From assembly GCA_905178155.1 (NCBI GenBank), contig CAJINV010000003.1, positions 7,522,601 to 7,586,600 on the forward strand: 64,000 bases of DNA. The letters run 5' to 3'. Below the pieces are notes generated by a model, which saw nothing but the letters and a program-made list of their open reading frames with translations, was not told where the DNA came from and ran no database searches. Below, one piece after another: positions 12,701-23,653 of this stretch (position 1 is the first letter of the stretch; each line of letters starts with the position of its first letter). The translations under genes and the position numbers were made by a program. Source of the DNA: Amoebophrya sp. A120 (lineage: Eukaryota > Sar > Dinophyceae > Syndiniales > Amoebophryaceae).

Positions 12701-12894
12701 AATGCGGCGGATCCGGATGCGGTGAGCGTCGTGTATGACACAACTTGAAACACGTTCGGATCGGGCAAGTTTGCAATCCGCTGCTGCAACCGAAAGCGCT
12801 CGGCCTGGACGTCGTTCACCCATACGCACCGCAGCGAAAGACAACCAATCACCCAGCACAAGCGAGCCAGCAGTCCGGAAAAACCTCGAAGCAT
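9728..12894 (-). CDS. GOST-family seven-transmembrane protein (Lung_7-TM_R; GPR107/TMEM87-like)
   Basis: Golgi/endosome-type GOST membrane protein. Exons: 12894-12641 (signal peptide LLARLCWVIGCLSLRCVWV and luminal start), 12373-12303, 11990 to about 10780, 10603-10455, 10255-9728. The first two junctions are introner insertions; removing each element with one target copy keeps phase and gives ...VADSSKKAKFPKG and HLNPDRFCCKTKEDC. The luminal domain contains LRPGFYFIALSNCG. Helices follow: FYGLLCMTYLILLLVWVVRI, a loop, LLTIHHYVTVAIGVALLEAI, HGMVFFASAATAFKQGTSFV, LLLLASMGVGVAKPS (family motif like GxGVxxPxL), LLFAVYVLTDTF, FPPSLIVGFFFLWILAAL, and a final helix with ILWRPHGESRYLSY, matching the family's WRP...RY ending. 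The last intron is GT-AG (GAG|GTCAG...AAG|GTC); the donor after exon 3 is not resolved. A Glu/Asp- and Ala-rich cytoplasmic tail ends the protein. Confidence 0.87.
11996..12302. mobile_element. Introner element 1 in the GOST gene (307 bp)
   Basis: Ends are inverted repeats of 53 bp with three mismatches (11996-12048 against 12250-12302), beginning TATGG and ending CCATA. A 5-bp direct repeat CTGGA flanks the element at 11991-11995 and 12303-12307. Excising the element plus one CTGGA joins two coding exons in frame. Sub-terminal GCATGAC motifs occur at both ends. No open frame for a transposase, so it is non-autonomous. Confidence 0.93.
12379..12640. mobile_element. Introner element 2 in the GOST gene (262 bp)
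   Basis: Inverted ends share ATGTCTGGGTCTGGAAG with the reverse complement of the far end; ends are TATGC and TGATA. The 5-bp duplication TTCGA flanks it at 12374-12378 and 12641-12645. Removal with one copy keeps the coding frame (DSS|KKAKF). Its terminal repeat is the same sequence family as the sestrin element at 42564-43141. Confidence 0.92.
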
Positions 12895-13666
12895 GCTTGT
12901 GGTGCGCGATACAGTTTCAGGGCCAAGAAACCAAACTCCTACCGGCAGAGCTTACTGATTATATCTCTTCGACGTCTTTTGAATGCTCCATGGCTATGCT
13001 CTTTTTTACTGCCGCCAAACGCTCCACTCAAAAAAACCGGATGAAAAAGCGCCACAGAGACAAAGCACGAGCCCAGAAAAGACTTGCAATTCGCCTGATC
13101 TTTGCGTGCCAGATAGCGGCAGCAGGTCAGAATGCAGTCTTGCTTGTCGTCATTCACTGCCTTATTATTGGTACATTGAAAATCTATCAAAGAGGTTCAT
13201 TTCTTACGTTGTTCTTTCATTGCCGCGAAGCCCTGACACTCCCACCTTGCGTTGTGTTCATTTGTTGTTCACAAAGTCTGCAACAGCAACAGGTGCTGCG
13301 GACTAAAAAAACAATAAAAATTGGCTGTTCAATACAAACGAGTACAGTTATTCTGCAGCGTGAGCTCTGCTGTGAAGTTTTGATACAATGGGCACAAAAT
13401 TTTTTTTGTTTCTCAACCTTGCATGTTCCTGTCGAAAGTGAAACTAGAAACGAAGCAAATTGCTCATTGAAAGTGAAACCGCATTTGACAATGACGTAAG
13501 TCTATCAATCTCAAGATGAAACCGAAACTAGAAACATATTAGTAGCTGCTGTCCTCGCAGTTGAAGCTTAAGTAAGAAAACCATACTGCTGCTCCATCAC
13601 TACTTCTACGTTATACATTTACATCGCAACCATACATATAATTTTTCGCGCCGGTGCACCGGCGAC
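12895..13666. other. Intergenic between GOST and the Ser/Pro-rich gene
   Basis: A 254-codon plus-strand frame covers much of this stretch (12735-13499), but it overlaps the first GOST exon on the opposite strand, has no domain and would be the only plus-strand gene in the window; I treat it as non-coding. Two copies of a GAAAGTGAAAC-type word occur near 13433-13480. Confidence 0.45.
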
Positions 13667-16600
13667 TTAGTAGTCTGCCAACGATACTTCTTCGGGCGTC
13701 TCAACAGAGGTAAGAGATCCACCCAGCAAGCCTGGCAATGACACGTCCAGACGGTTCGCAGTGGTACGTGCCAGGTTGTTCCGTTCGTGTCCTCCTCGCT
13801 CACCTGGAGGACCTTCTCGTTCTATCACGAAAGGATGCCTGGTAACGTACACATCTTCGAAGGAGAGCCCAACTTGTTTGTCAGCTACCAATCGGCGGGT
13901 CGCCATGACTGTTAGTTTCAAAATGTTTTTCTTTTTTCTTCCATGCAGAATCACGATAAAATCAGAAAACTGCAGCATGACTTGGCTTGGCTGTTTGTAG
14001 GCTCTCGCGCTCGGCTAAAGGATCAGTGCAAGGGGGCACGACATGTCGGGAACTGCATTCATTGGCGCGTAACCATATGACGTCGATCTAAACAAAACCA
14101 AAACGCTGCGGTGTGAGTGAACCGAGTTAATATTGAACAAGATGATTGCAAAACAAAAATGTATGTTAGTACGCGACTTCAACGCCTTCTCGGGGGCAGT
14201 AACAGGCTGCAGATGGAGAGGCGCCCCGGTGACGTGCCCCGGCGTTGTCCGTGGTCGTCCCATGCCGAGGCGATTTAGGTGGGGAGGGACTCCGGCTTTG
14301 TTGGCTTTACTTCGGCCAGAGGCGTGGGTGTTGCGATGGTGCGGCAAACCCGAATCTCGGTTTGTCGGATTGTTTCTCCCGGCCGCCATGAACGGCGCCT
14401 CGAGCCCCTCGGGGAGGGAGAGAGTGTTCCGAGCGGGAGCCTTCGCCATCAAGAAGCCGGCACCTTTCACCGCGGCGTCCGGTACGGGTGGTACGAGAAG
14501 CGAAGTCGCGCTTGCCGAGGTGGATGTCTGTTTCGCGCCACCTCCTGCACTCTTTCCCGTGGCGGAAACTGCACTTCTTGGGCGGCTCGAGGGACTGCTC
14601 GTGGATCCCGTTGCTCCCTGCACCCCGGGGTCGTGCTCGCCTCTACTCAGGACGGGCCGGCGCGCGGGTTCGTCCTGCCTCAGGCCGACGTAGTCGGGCG
14701 TTAGCGGCGCAACCGTCAGCGCCCGGCGCCGCAGGGCGGCAAGCAATTTCGCGTCCAGGTGCGGGGGCGCCTGTTCGGAGGACTCGAGCGCGCGCAGCCT
14801 TTCCATACTCGCTGCTAGTGAGGGTCCGTGATCTCGTATTTCGTGAACCCTACCGAGCACTTCCGACACAACCGGCAGCTCTGCGAGCTCCTGCTGCGTC
14901 CGCACGAGACCCACCGTCCCGGCGGCGAAACCAGCCTCCGGGGAGTGAGGGCCGCGCGGCGATCTCACTATTACATTGTCTTTCGGAGAATCGGGCATCC
15001 CGTCCGCGTTTCTCCGCGGAGAAGGCAGGGGCGCGAGCGAGAAGTTGTCCGCGCCGGTCGATCGGTGTCTCTCTCGACTGTGCGCACTTATGGTGCGTCC
15101 AGGCTTCATGCGGTTTTGTGGACGCTCTGACAGGTCGCCGGGAAATTTGGATGTCACCAACTTTGCTGTGTTTGAAATTTGAATCGCTGCATTGGAAAAA
15201 AGATTGTCGCGCCTCGAAATGCCCAGCGGCGAAGACGGCGGAGACAGGGACGCATTCTCCATTCTGCCGTCTGCTTTTGGAGAATTATTCGGCGACGTGC
15301 CTCCGTGCTGATGACCAGTTGGGGAAGCAGCTCGTCGCTCCTTCTGGCGTCTCTGCAGAGAAGCTCGCTCTTCCTGCTCCATAATGTAGGAATTCATGTG
15401 CCAGTTCACGGGTCGACTGCGCACGACTGGCGACCCGGCGGGGCTGGGAGAACTCGTAGTTCCACCATCGCTCCGAGACGCCTCCGGCACCTGCTTGCTT
15501 CCCCCACTGACCCCGCCGGGTCCTCTGAGAAGAGCCATGCTCCTAGAGTAATCCACGGATAATTTGCTCCCGCGCGCGCTCCGTGGCGGGCTCGGACTGT
15601 AAACCGGAATTTCGCCCGCCTGCGGTGTCTTCAAGAAAGCCGCCACGTCCTCGGGAAAATTTCGGATGAGATCTCGCGGAGGCGGCGCGGGTGGCGAGCA
15701 CGTCGGAGAGAGGTTGACCACATTCTCAGTAAAATTGCTGTCCATAAAACGGATGAATCGTCCGGAAGCTGAGCTCGTGCCCGTGTGGGGCCGACTTTTT
15801 TGGTACTGCATCTGCATCTGCAGGCGGTCAGCCCGCAAGCCGCTGGCGGTTCGCGGCAACTTGCGAGGTTTGCTCTTGTTGCCTGCGGCGGGCTTGATAA
15901 GCTCAAACTCGTGCATCGGCATGACGAGCGCGGGTGGGACCTGCTTCGCCAGCGTCTCCGGAGCGACAGCGGAGCGAGCTGGAGCCTTACTGGAGGACGA
16001 CGAGGACCCAGCGTGAGGCGGCGCTTTGCCGGTGGTCCCCCTAGCTTGCGGACTTGGGTTGAGCATTCCCTGACCCTGTACGCCGTCTCTTGGTAGCTCC
16101 GGAACTGCTACCCGTTTATTCGGCGATGCTACTGCATCGTCTTGCACAATCGCGCCATCCGAACTGCTTTGCTGACCGTTCAAAGTACCTCCTGCGCCTG
16201 CTGGCTCCGCCGCAGGAACATCAGCTTGATGTTCTCCCCGTATCCGCCCAGCGGTGCCCGGTCGGCTTCCGCTGGGCTCCAGTGCATGCGCGGTTAGGGG
16301 CGGCGTTTTTTTCGTGCTGAACAAAGTTCCCTTAGCCGGCTCAGGGGTCTGACGCGCTCGCCGTTGGTACGAGCGGCTCCCCGAAGGTCGCGCCGTCCGC
16401 CCGGTCCAAACCTTGCCCTTTTTCGCGCTTTGTACGTCATTCGGAGCGTTGAGAAGCAAGTACCGACTCTTCATGACGGGCTGATGCTCACTTTGTTCCA
16501 CCAGATCGGTGGTTTCGCCCGGCGCAGGAGATGCAGCCAAGCGGAGGGTTGGGGACGGTGAACGCATACGCGACCCTCCGCTGGGTGACCGCGATCCCGA

Positions 16601-16678
16601 TCCGGGGCGCTTCAAGAAGTTTGAGCTCGCAGACGACTTCATATTCTTGCCGTCCTGGTGGATTTTTGCGAAACTCAT
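13667..16678 (-). CDS. Large Ser/Pro/Arg-rich low-complexity protein, unknown function
   Basis: Two exons, 16678-14173 and 13908-13667, joined by a canonical intron (TCGC|GTACTAAC...AACAG|TCATG) that keeps the frame. About 915 residues, almost entirely low complexity: many SP/SPR motifs (GSGSRSPSGGSRMRSPSP, PVYSPSPPRSARGSK), Ala/Gly/Gln-rich stretches and few hydrophobic residues, so it is probably disordered and heavily phosphorylated. A possible short helix is LGRVHEIRDHGPSLAASM. No catalytic domain recognised. The start ATG at 16678 begins MSFAKIHQDGKNMK; another in-frame start upstream would need a non-ATG codon. It could be a cytoskeletal or RNA-processing regulator, but nothing in the sequence decides. 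Confidence 0.7.
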
Positions 16679-16843
16679 TCGGTTATATCTCAATCACTTA
16701 TGCTCGTGGCTCCTGCGAGAGAAACTGCTATAATAAATTGCGGGAATCACAATCATGACGTGCAGCAGTAGACGACAAAAACTCATAAGCAACATACTTG
16801 ATGAGGAGTAAAAAATCACTCTAGCACTGAAAATATGCCAACT

Positions 16844-18370
16844 CTAAGGTCCCTTCCTCACGGACTGGTTATTCCTTTTCAACATAGAAAACATACTCTG
16901 ATAGAAGAGGCTATTAAAGCGATCATATGCATAATCACGTACTGTTTCCTCCCGCGCAAAGATCTGCACGTAGTGCAGCTTTTCCTGCCGCGGCGCTCGG
17001 GGCGGACCGACTGGTGGCGAAGCGTCCGGAGGCGGCGCCTCGGGACTGCCGAGCGGTGCGGTTTCGTTCTGATCCACCACCGCAATGTGCTGCGACGCGC
17101 CGCCAGCATCCTGCCGGGTCCCGGAACTCTGCGCTCCGGGGCTTCTGGCCTGCGGTTCTTCGTGTTGTAGGTGGAACTCCTGCGACCCCTGGGACAACGC
17201 CTCAGGGCTCGAGGACATGTGGCTTCGGGACAGAAACTGCTGCTGCGGGTGCGACTTTCGGACGGCTCCTCCACGCGTCCGCTGCGAAAAGGGTCCCTGC
17301 TGCAAGTGCTGCTGCAAAATGGTCTGCGTCAAATTGGGGAACCGGTTCTCCGCCTGGTGGTCGGACATCAGACGAGGCAGCAAAAACTGCGGCCGACGGG
17401 GCAATGGCTCATCCTCGCTTGAGCTCGACCCGCCGTGCGCATAAAAATCCGCCACGCCAGGGCCGCCCTGCAGAGCCATGTAAATGTGCCGCTCGAGAAA
17501 GCTGTTGAAATACGTTGGTGTCTGTCCCTTCCCCTCGCAATGGTGTTCACAAATTGATGACCGTTCAAGTGTCGCCATGCCTTTCGAGCATAACAAGTTC
17601 TGTAATAAATATCTAAATCTATGCAAGAATATTAACAAACAAGCATGCTTCAGTCTTTCAAAAAAGTAAAGAACTCGATCTGGTCCAAATGGCGTTTGTT
17701 GTGCGCAAGCTGCAGCGGCGTAACACCCCACAAGTCCTCTTCCTCGAGAAGCTTGCCCAATACGTTCCGCCGAGCGAACAGCTGGAGAAGCTGAATACCT
17801 GTGATGAGATCCAGAAGCGAAACAAGTTTGATTCAAACTTGTCTTGTCTAGTCAGTGAGTCATTTGTAGTCTCCTCGTGCTGCAGTTACTCCTAGTTGAA
17901 TGATCATGGTCCAGACTGGAAACCATCGATATTTTTGATCATGAGCTAAGTAAAGTACCATCTTTTTTTGTGCAGGCAATGTGGGCGATGTTCCGACGGT
18001 TAGTGGCCCGCAGCGAAATATCAGCGCCGAGATCGAGCAGGGAGCGCACGATACGCACATTGCAGGAGTGCGTGGCATTTAGCAACGGTGTTGATCCGCT
18101 GCTGTCAACGACGTCGAGTACGTGTTGCACGGCAGAGAGCTCATGCAGCCCCTTGGACAAACATTCATACAGCTCTTCATGGCCACGAAGGCAGGCGAGC
18201 GTCAAACCAGACTGCCGAGAGTCCGGATGTAACGCGTACAGGAACGAGGAATCTTGTTCCACTTTTGCCTTTACCGCCCGGATGTCGCCCTTGCCACACG
18301 CCAAGAGAAACTGAAGCACCTGCTCCCGGGCGGAGGAGCCGGCTGATTTTACTTTGGCCTCAGCAACCAT
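16844..18370 (-). CDS. Ankyrin-repeat protein with a disordered C-terminal region
   Basis: Exons 18370-17959, 17798 to about 17660, and about 17560-16844. Exon 1 encodes ankyrin repeats: LLACGKGDIRAVKAKVEQ, SGLTLACLRGHEELYECL, STPLLNATHSCNVRIVRS with LLDLGADISLRATNRRN. The first intron is GT-AG (GATG|GTACT...ACAG|GTATT) and joins IAHIACTKKDG to IQLLQLFARRNVLGKLLE, then GVTPLQLAHNKRH, a further repeat. The last exon begins around TPTYFNSFLERHIYMAL and continues through Gln/Pro/Ser-rich sequence to a basic end with YDRFNSLFYQSMFSMLKR. The second splice junction is not resolved. Ankyrin repeats mediate protein binding; partner unknown. Confidence 0.75.
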
Positions 18371-20054
18371 ACTTAATCTGCCGGACGAAAGCTACCGCAC
18401 TTTCGCGAGTACGCAACTATGTGATCTAAAGATGCAAACAACAGAAAACGAGCACACGATGACGATCATCCCACCAGCAAATATGGCACTGAGGTTGATC
18501 AGAGACAAAGATCGTAAAAGCAGCATGAGTTTACTGCAAAATCAAAAAGTACGAAGTACGTACATTTCGATCATCGACATCAAGCAGACAAAGCAAGCGA
18601 TCGCAAAAACACGATACTGAAGCGATTTTCTCGCACGACCTCAACCCTCAACTACAGTCACTTCGTTTCATAAAACTGTTGTAATGCCAAGAATTCATGT
18701 GTTAACACAAGAACTTCTGTGGTATCATTCTACCTGTACTGCCACCGAAACAACCCGATCAAGCCGCTACCTAGCGGGAGAAGACGGACGAACGTCATCG
18801 AGTAAATACATACATACATACACGATGCACTTTGCCCTGTGTCTGGGGTGCGTGCCGCTCGATTTTTGATCGTGACACCGGGAAAGCGATCCACCCAAAC
18901 GATTTGTACGGACGAGCAAGGGTGTGAAGCTACCCTCTGTGTTCGCGATGGATCTGGCTAGGCCCGGCGAACAACACAAGAGGTGAACATCGGAGCCGGG
19001 AGGAGCCTATGCAACCCCTAGGGGGGCGGGCGTACTTAAACGCTCCGGCAATCTCTATTCCTTGTTCCTGACGGCCACATCAAGGCGATTCTCGCTGCCG
19101 GCGCCGTGTTGCTCGATTTTGCCGCGAAGTGCCGGCACACATCGGTCACAAGCTACTAGCCTGTAGGTGATGCGGTCGGGGGGCATCCTACGCTTCCGCG
19201 GATGCTTTGCGCCCTCCTCGTCTGCCAAGCTTCTTAGACAGAAGAGGAGGGGCGCCACAATGCTTTCCCGTCTGGGCTCGCATTCCTCACAAGGCCCGCG
19301 CGATGCGGAAGACAGAGAGAAGACGAGCTACTGAAGATAACGGGTCCCCCGGCTAAGCCGGTGCCACCACGCACAGCAGTCCAGCCAAGCGGGCGAAGAA
19401 CTGGGGCAGCTCCCGGCTTCCTCTTGTTGGTTCCCGGCAGTCGCGGCCCTTCGTGCCGTCAGCGCCTGCGCTTGGCGTGCGTCCCTATTGCTGTAGTGGC
19501 CGCGTGCTCTGACGCGCCACCTCCGCCTCGGGGTTGCGCCGTTGCGCCTGGTGCTTGCGAGCGCTGAGGAGCGCGCGCGGTAGGTAGCTAGCTAGCTGCT
19601 GGCCAACCTAACTGCGTTGAGACCCGCACCCAGGAAGCCGGGGCCGGTGTGTCTAGCTTCCCTGCGGGAAGCAGGCTGCGTCTCGCTCAATGTCTTCCGC
19701 TACGTGGTCGGCTATGCGAAGAGACTTTTGCACCAGCTGCGAACTCGTGCTAGGCGCCCCTCCCTACAAGGGCGAGGCGTTTTGTTCTAAATAACTAGCA
19801 TCCGATAGCTTTCCTTCCCTGCAAGGGCGGGCTGTTCGTTAGCAAGACTGACAGACTTTCCGTGTTCGAAGTCTGTGCTATGATGTAGTTCGCAGCCGAA
19901 CAATTGACTACCTGCTGGTAGCCCCCCTTCCCTGCAAGGGCGGGGATCGAGTAAATGAAAAATGAACCCTAACCCTTCGGTTCTTTATATTGGACTTGGA
20001 CTTCTCATAATCGTCCCATCTTCTCGCGTCTGTCCCTAGAAGCACACTTCACAA
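18371..20054. other. Long gene-free, GC-rich intergenic region with short hairpin repeats
   Basis: The longest gap without a supported gene on this side of the window. From about 18960 it turns GC-rich compared with its flanks and carries several short palindromes. Frames are short and interrupted. I tested by eye for 5S, U-snRNA, SRP and spliced-leader landmarks and recognised none. A structured non-coding RNA or a decayed repeat are both possible. Confidence 0.45.
19655..19945. repeat. Dispersed short hairpin repeat (CCCTTCCCTGCAAGGGCGGG type)
   Basis: At least three related copies at about 19754-19779 (CCTCCCTACAAGGGCGAGG), 19813-19832 (CCTTCCCTGCAAGGGCGGGC) and 19922-19945, plus a weaker one near 19655-19680. 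Each can fold into a small GC-rich hairpin around the CCCTGCAAGGG core. Spacing is irregular (about 59 and 109 bases), so this is not a simple tandem array. Confidence 0.6.
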
Positions 20055-21785
20055 TTATAAAAACTTGCGTACGTCTTCAAAACGGCCTTGTTCGTCAAAA
20101 GCAGGTACTACTCCGTTCCTGTCGCTGCGATGGTACCAACGACCAGACAAACCGCGCGGGTCGTTCTTGATTTGCGAGAGGGTGTTCGGGTCTGCCGGAT
20201 TCTTGACGTTACGAAAATATCGGGCTCGCACTGACTCGTTGGGCAGAAAAAGGTAGGAACGCAGAAGCCACAAGTCGTGGGAGAGCTGCGCCAGCCGACG
20301 CGCCAGCGGATCCGGAAATATCGCGTGGGGCGGGTAAGCCGGTTTGCCCACATATTCCGGCGGAGGAGGGCAGCCGGCCGGGACCAGCGGCAGTGGTTTT
20401 TCCACCTCTTCGTCCGCGCGCGGCTTCAGCAGCTCGCGGCTGTTTGGCATGAGCTTGGTGCCCAAGATGTCTTCGAAGAAGGTCTGACAAGCGCCTCTGG
20501 AGAGGTCGCGCCCTGCTGCCTGGCCGTTGTCTGGCAGCACGTGGTCTCGCGCCGAATCATTGTCGGCAGTGTGGATCATGCTCATGCTCTTGTTCATCCC
20601 TTTGCTTGTTTCTTGTATAGGTCCGAATTGCCGTTCAAATTGCTCGATCAGCTGTGCGGCCGGCGAGTCTTCCTTCTCAAGAACGAGCATGGGTTCGGGC
20701 ACCCCCGCCCCTGTATTCGTCTTGTCGTCAGCTCGTTCCATTCCTGCGGCTTTGGCAGCAGCATCGCCAGCAGCCTGGACGGCGCGGACATCAGTCGTTC
20801 CGTTCTCAGACGCGCCTCTAGTGCTGTCGGTCGCGGCAGGAGCCCCTGCTTGAGCTTTCGGTCGCGGCTGCATAGAAGTACTTCTGAAGGCCGTGGGCGC
20901 TCGGCGAGTGTCCCAATCGGGCACCGAGAAAGAGTGGCTGTTCGAAAGTTTCGCGAACCCATCCTGCCAGGGTTTCAGCATTGCGGGAAAGTGTTTCTCG
21001 GTGGTTGCATCCAGGAACTTCAGCTCCCCCTGCACCGCCCGCAGGGCGAAGGGATCCAGTGGCCGCATTCCCACCCGGACGCGGCTCAGCCGCGGCCGCT
21101 GCCCTTTCTTGCCCAGCACCGCAAAAGCCTGCTCCAAAAATCGCTGGAACTCCGCGTACACCCGCTTCATTTCGCGGACGCGGCTTGACAGCTCCTCGTG
21201 GAAGCGGTCCGGCCGCTTTCGCAACGTACTGTAGGCCGATCCACTGCCGCCGACCAACGGGTCCGTGGCCGCGTCGGTCGTGCTGGTCACAGCGATCTTC
21301 TGATCCACGAGGCCGCGGAGCTTTGTGTACATTTTCTCGTACTCGACCGCGATACGGGGAAGCAGGTCATTCGCCCCCCCACCGAGCAAGTCCTTCAGGT
21401 CGTCGAAGACTTCGCTCTCGTCCGCAGGCTCGGGCGGGGGTGGAAACTTCGGGCATTTCAGCTTCGGCGGGCCCCCGGGGTCAAACGGCGGGTTAAAGTT
21501 CGTGGGCTCGGAATCGGTCACCAGCGAGTCCTGGGGCACGTCTCCCGCAGAGAAGTCCTCGTCGGGAACGTGATCCAGCTGCAGCGGATTCGAGCTGAAG
21601 AACGTTTTGATTGAATGAGGACGTCGCATTTGCATTCCGATTCCGGCCGAGTTGTGCAGCCAATTATACACCGTTGAAATGGCGATGTCACTGATGTGGT
21701 CGTTGCTGCGAAATAGTCTCGTCCTCCATTCGCCGAGATGAGTGCACGCATCTGAGACGCGCTGCGCAGCATCGGATCCGAACAT
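20055..21785 (-). CDS. Conserved-looking hypothetical protein, 576 residues, single exon
   Basis: One uninterrupted frame from an ATG at 21785. The N-terminal half is Pro/Gly-rich (FNPPFDPGGPPKLKCPKF) followed by a charged, probably helical block (RFHEELSSRVREMKRVYAE, FQRFLEQAFAVLGKKG) and a segment with aromatic residues (HFPAMLKPWQDGFAKL). The middle is Ala/Asp-rich and likely disordered. The C-terminal quarter looks folded (LARRLAQLSHDLWLLRSYLF, VRARYFRNVKNPADPNTL, GLSGRWYHRSDRNGVVPA). No signal peptide or membrane segment. I do not recognise the family. Codon use is GC-rich and consistent over the full length, which supports a real gene. Confidence 0.7.
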   Translation of the reverse strand: MFGSDAAQRVSDACTHLGEWRTRLFRSNDHISDIAISTVYNWLHNSAGIGMQMRRPHSIKTFFSSNPLQLDHVPDEDFSAGDVPQDSLVTDSEPTNFNPPFDPGGPPKLKCPKFPPPPEPADESEVFDDLKDLLGGGANDLLPRIAVEYEKMYTKLRGLVDQKIAVTSTTDAATDPLVGGSGSAYSTLRKRPDRFHEELSSRVREMKRVYAEFQRFLEQAFAVLGKKGQRPRLSRVRVGMRPLDPFALRAVQGELKFLDATTEKHFPAMLKPWQDGFAKLSNSHSFSVPDWDTRRAPTAFRSTSMQPRPKAQAGAPAATDSTRGASENGTTDVRAVQAAGDAAAKAAGMERADDKTNTGAGVPEPMLVLEKEDSPAAQLIEQFERQFGPIQETSKGMNKSMSMIHTADNDSARDHVLPDNGQAAGRDLSRGACQTFFEDILGTKLMPNSRELLKPRADEEVEKPLPLVPAGCPPPPEYVGKPAYPPHAIFPDPLARRLAQLSHDLWLLRSYLFLPNESVRARYFRNVKNPADPNTLSQIKNDPRGLSGRWYHRSDRNGVVPAFDEQGRFEDVRKFL

Positions 21786-22421
21786 GGTAAAAAGTACTTA
21801 CATCAGATCTTTGAAGTTACTTACTCAAATTGTTTTCGCCGTTCCCCCGATATCGCTACCGCTAGAAGGACCTCCCGTGTGCGCCGCGCGGAAAACACTC
21901 TGTTGCAGATATCTTCGATTACACCTAGTTGTGCAAGTGACAGGTATTAATTGCAGGAGATGGTAAAGACTTTCCATGATAACAAACCAACGTCCGAAGA
22001 TATTACTACAGAAGAAACGACACGATTGCGAAAAAGCACGAGCTGGGCTTGGGCACAAGCCAAGCGCATGTAAACTTCACTCAACGATAGCTGTGCACCC
22101 GCATTGTAGTTTTTGCTCCTATCAAATCTGCGTCAAGGTTCAGCCATCGAAACGAACGTCACGAATCGGGATTATTGACGATGGCAACATACGGTTGCAA
22201 CGACACCACGAGCCGATACCAAATGGAAATGCCAAGTTCTACGCACACAACCAGTGATGACAGAAACAAATTGACTGTCAAAGTTGTGCCAATTCGAATC
22301 CTCGTATGGCTCTTTTTGCAGGAGATTGTTCTTGCGTTAAAGTTTTCCACATTGTTCTATCATTCTAGTGTCAACTAAAGTGACGAAGTCGGTCGCTTTT
22401 GTGATTGTGTCTGGCTGAGCG
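21786..22421. other. Intergenic, AT-richer stretch
   Basis: Short frames only on both strands. No repeat, RNA gene or domain recognised. Lies between the stop codon of the 22.4-23.1 kb gene and the start of the 576-residue gene. Confidence 0.4.
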
Positions 22422-23108
22422 TTACATTAAAGAAAAACCGCCTTGCGGCTCCTCTTCCGTGTCCAAACACCATACGCCGGGTGTTAGTTTTTTCCGGCAG
22501 TCGGGGACTACTTGTAACCTCACGTATTGCTCTGCGCACTGTTTCATCAGCCGCTTTATCTCATGATCGGGAGGCGTTGGTACAACTCGGAAGCCGCATG
22601 ATGTAGCAAGCTTCGCGAGGCCCCTCCCGCGTCGGTTTTCGCGGGGTGTCCGAGCAATATCGTGTGCGTCAAGAATGCGCCGTCGGTGGGGTGGTCATTG
22701 ACACGTGCCCTGTCGCTCGGAAGGCTGTCCCGGAAGATTCGCCATCGCTGGGCGTGATGTCGCTTCAATGGACTGGGGGGGCAAAGGGGATGTGTGCCGC
22801 TTACACCACTAGTAGCAGTATTTGTCCCGGCCGTGAACTTTCACTCGCTCGTTCAAAGCCTCTTCCGCTGTCATTTCTTTGCCCATGTCCTTCTTCACTG
22901 TCCTGTAGGCCACACCCGCCGCACCATATACTTTTTCTCGTACCTGATGTGGACAAATTTCATATTTATAGAATTAGAATCACGATCAACTTCGAAAACA
23001 TTTACCTTACAAGAAGTCTTCGGTGTAGCAGAGGCAAGGCTTCGAGGAAAGGACGATGATGATGCTATGTTCTGATTCCCATGGCGCTGCCGCCTCGCAA
23101 CCAGACAT
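22422..23108 (-). CDS. Small multi-exon hypothetical protein
   Basis: Three coding blocks read together: an ATG at 23108 starting MSGCEAAAPWESEHSIII, a block from about 22937 (REKVYGAAGVAYRTVKKD, EEALNERVKVHG), and a last block from about 22700 to a TAA at 22422 (RGLAKLATSCGFRVVPTP, EIKRLMKQCAEQYVRLQV, LTPGVWCLDTEEEPQGGF). The last block is the most convincing coding sequence. The first junction keeps the frame only as TTG|TAAGG...CAG|GTACG, a donor starting with T. The second junction is unresolved. Function not recognised. Alternatively the last block is a separate short gene. Confidence 0.45.
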
Positions 23109-23188
23109 TTACAACAACACACAATCGGTGAGCAGCACTTTATTTGTCATTCCTTGTCGGAGAAAATCAATAGACACGAAGACAAATT

Positions 23189-23653
23189 TCAGTATACCTG
23201 AATCGTGCACTTTTGCTTCTTGAGAGCTTTCTCGACTTTTTCCTGCATGGCCTTATCCAACGCAGCGTCATCTTCGTACTCATCTTCGCCCTTCTGGAGT
23301 TTTTTGCGCAAAATGCGGCCCTTTTTGAAGATTTCGAAGGACGCTGTCGTTGAGAAGTTCGAGGAAAAAGGAGCCACGATCATGGCGCTCCGATTTGAAA
23401 GCACCCTGGTTATTGTGCGGACTTCGTCTACACCGGTGTTGGGGTGCTGTACGCGAATTTCGTCGCCTGCCTCGAGTTCCGTAAGGAAAAACGTGTTCAG
23501 CCCCTGGATGGTGTCGCTCTGCGCGACGATTCGCCCGCTCCCATCCACTCTCTCGGGCTCCTCGTTATCGTCCTCACTTTCGTCCTTTCGCTCTCGCTTC
23601 TTCTTTTTTTTCTCCTTCTTGAGGGACGGGTCGCCCTTGAATTTCAGCGACAT
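23189..23653 (-). CDS. Small basic conserved hypothetical protein with Lys-rich N-terminus
   Basis: A 154-residue single frame from an ATG at 23653. It starts MSLKFKGDP followed by a Lys run (KKEKKKKKRERKDESEDD), then a compact domain: GSGRIVAQSDTIQGLNTF, LEAGDEIRVQHPNTGVDE, VRTITRVLSNRSAMIVAP, ending in a charged helix (DKAMQEKVEKALKKQK). The GSGRI...GL...F...L..GDEI.V.HP pattern resembles small beta-barrel proteins described as conserved hypotheticals in alveolates and kinetoplastids (from memory, not checked). The Lys-rich head suggests nuclear or nucleolar location. A donor-like GTATAC overlaps the end, so a further exon is possible. Confidence 0.72.
   Translation of the reverse strand: MSLKFKGDPSLKKEKKKKKRERKDESEDDNEEPERVDGSGRIVAQSDTIQGLNTFFLTELEAGDEIRVQHPNTGVDEVRTITRVLSNRSAMIVAPFSSNFSTTASFEIFKKGRILRKKLQKGEDEYEDDAALDKAMQEKVEKALKKQKCTIQVY

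Noticed and set aside
12735-13499. 254-codon plus-strand frame
   Set aside because: Overlaps the first GOST exon on the other strand, has no domain and poor coding character, and opposes all other genes.
14133-16758. Several 100-300-codon plus-strand frames over the Ser/Pro-rich gene
   Set aside because: They are antisense shadows of a GC-rich low-complexity coding exon.
18371-20054. rRNA, tRNA, snRNA or spliced-leader gene in the GC-rich island
   Set aside because: No diagnostic landmark (for example the dinoflagellate spliced-leader core or 5S boxes) was found by eye.
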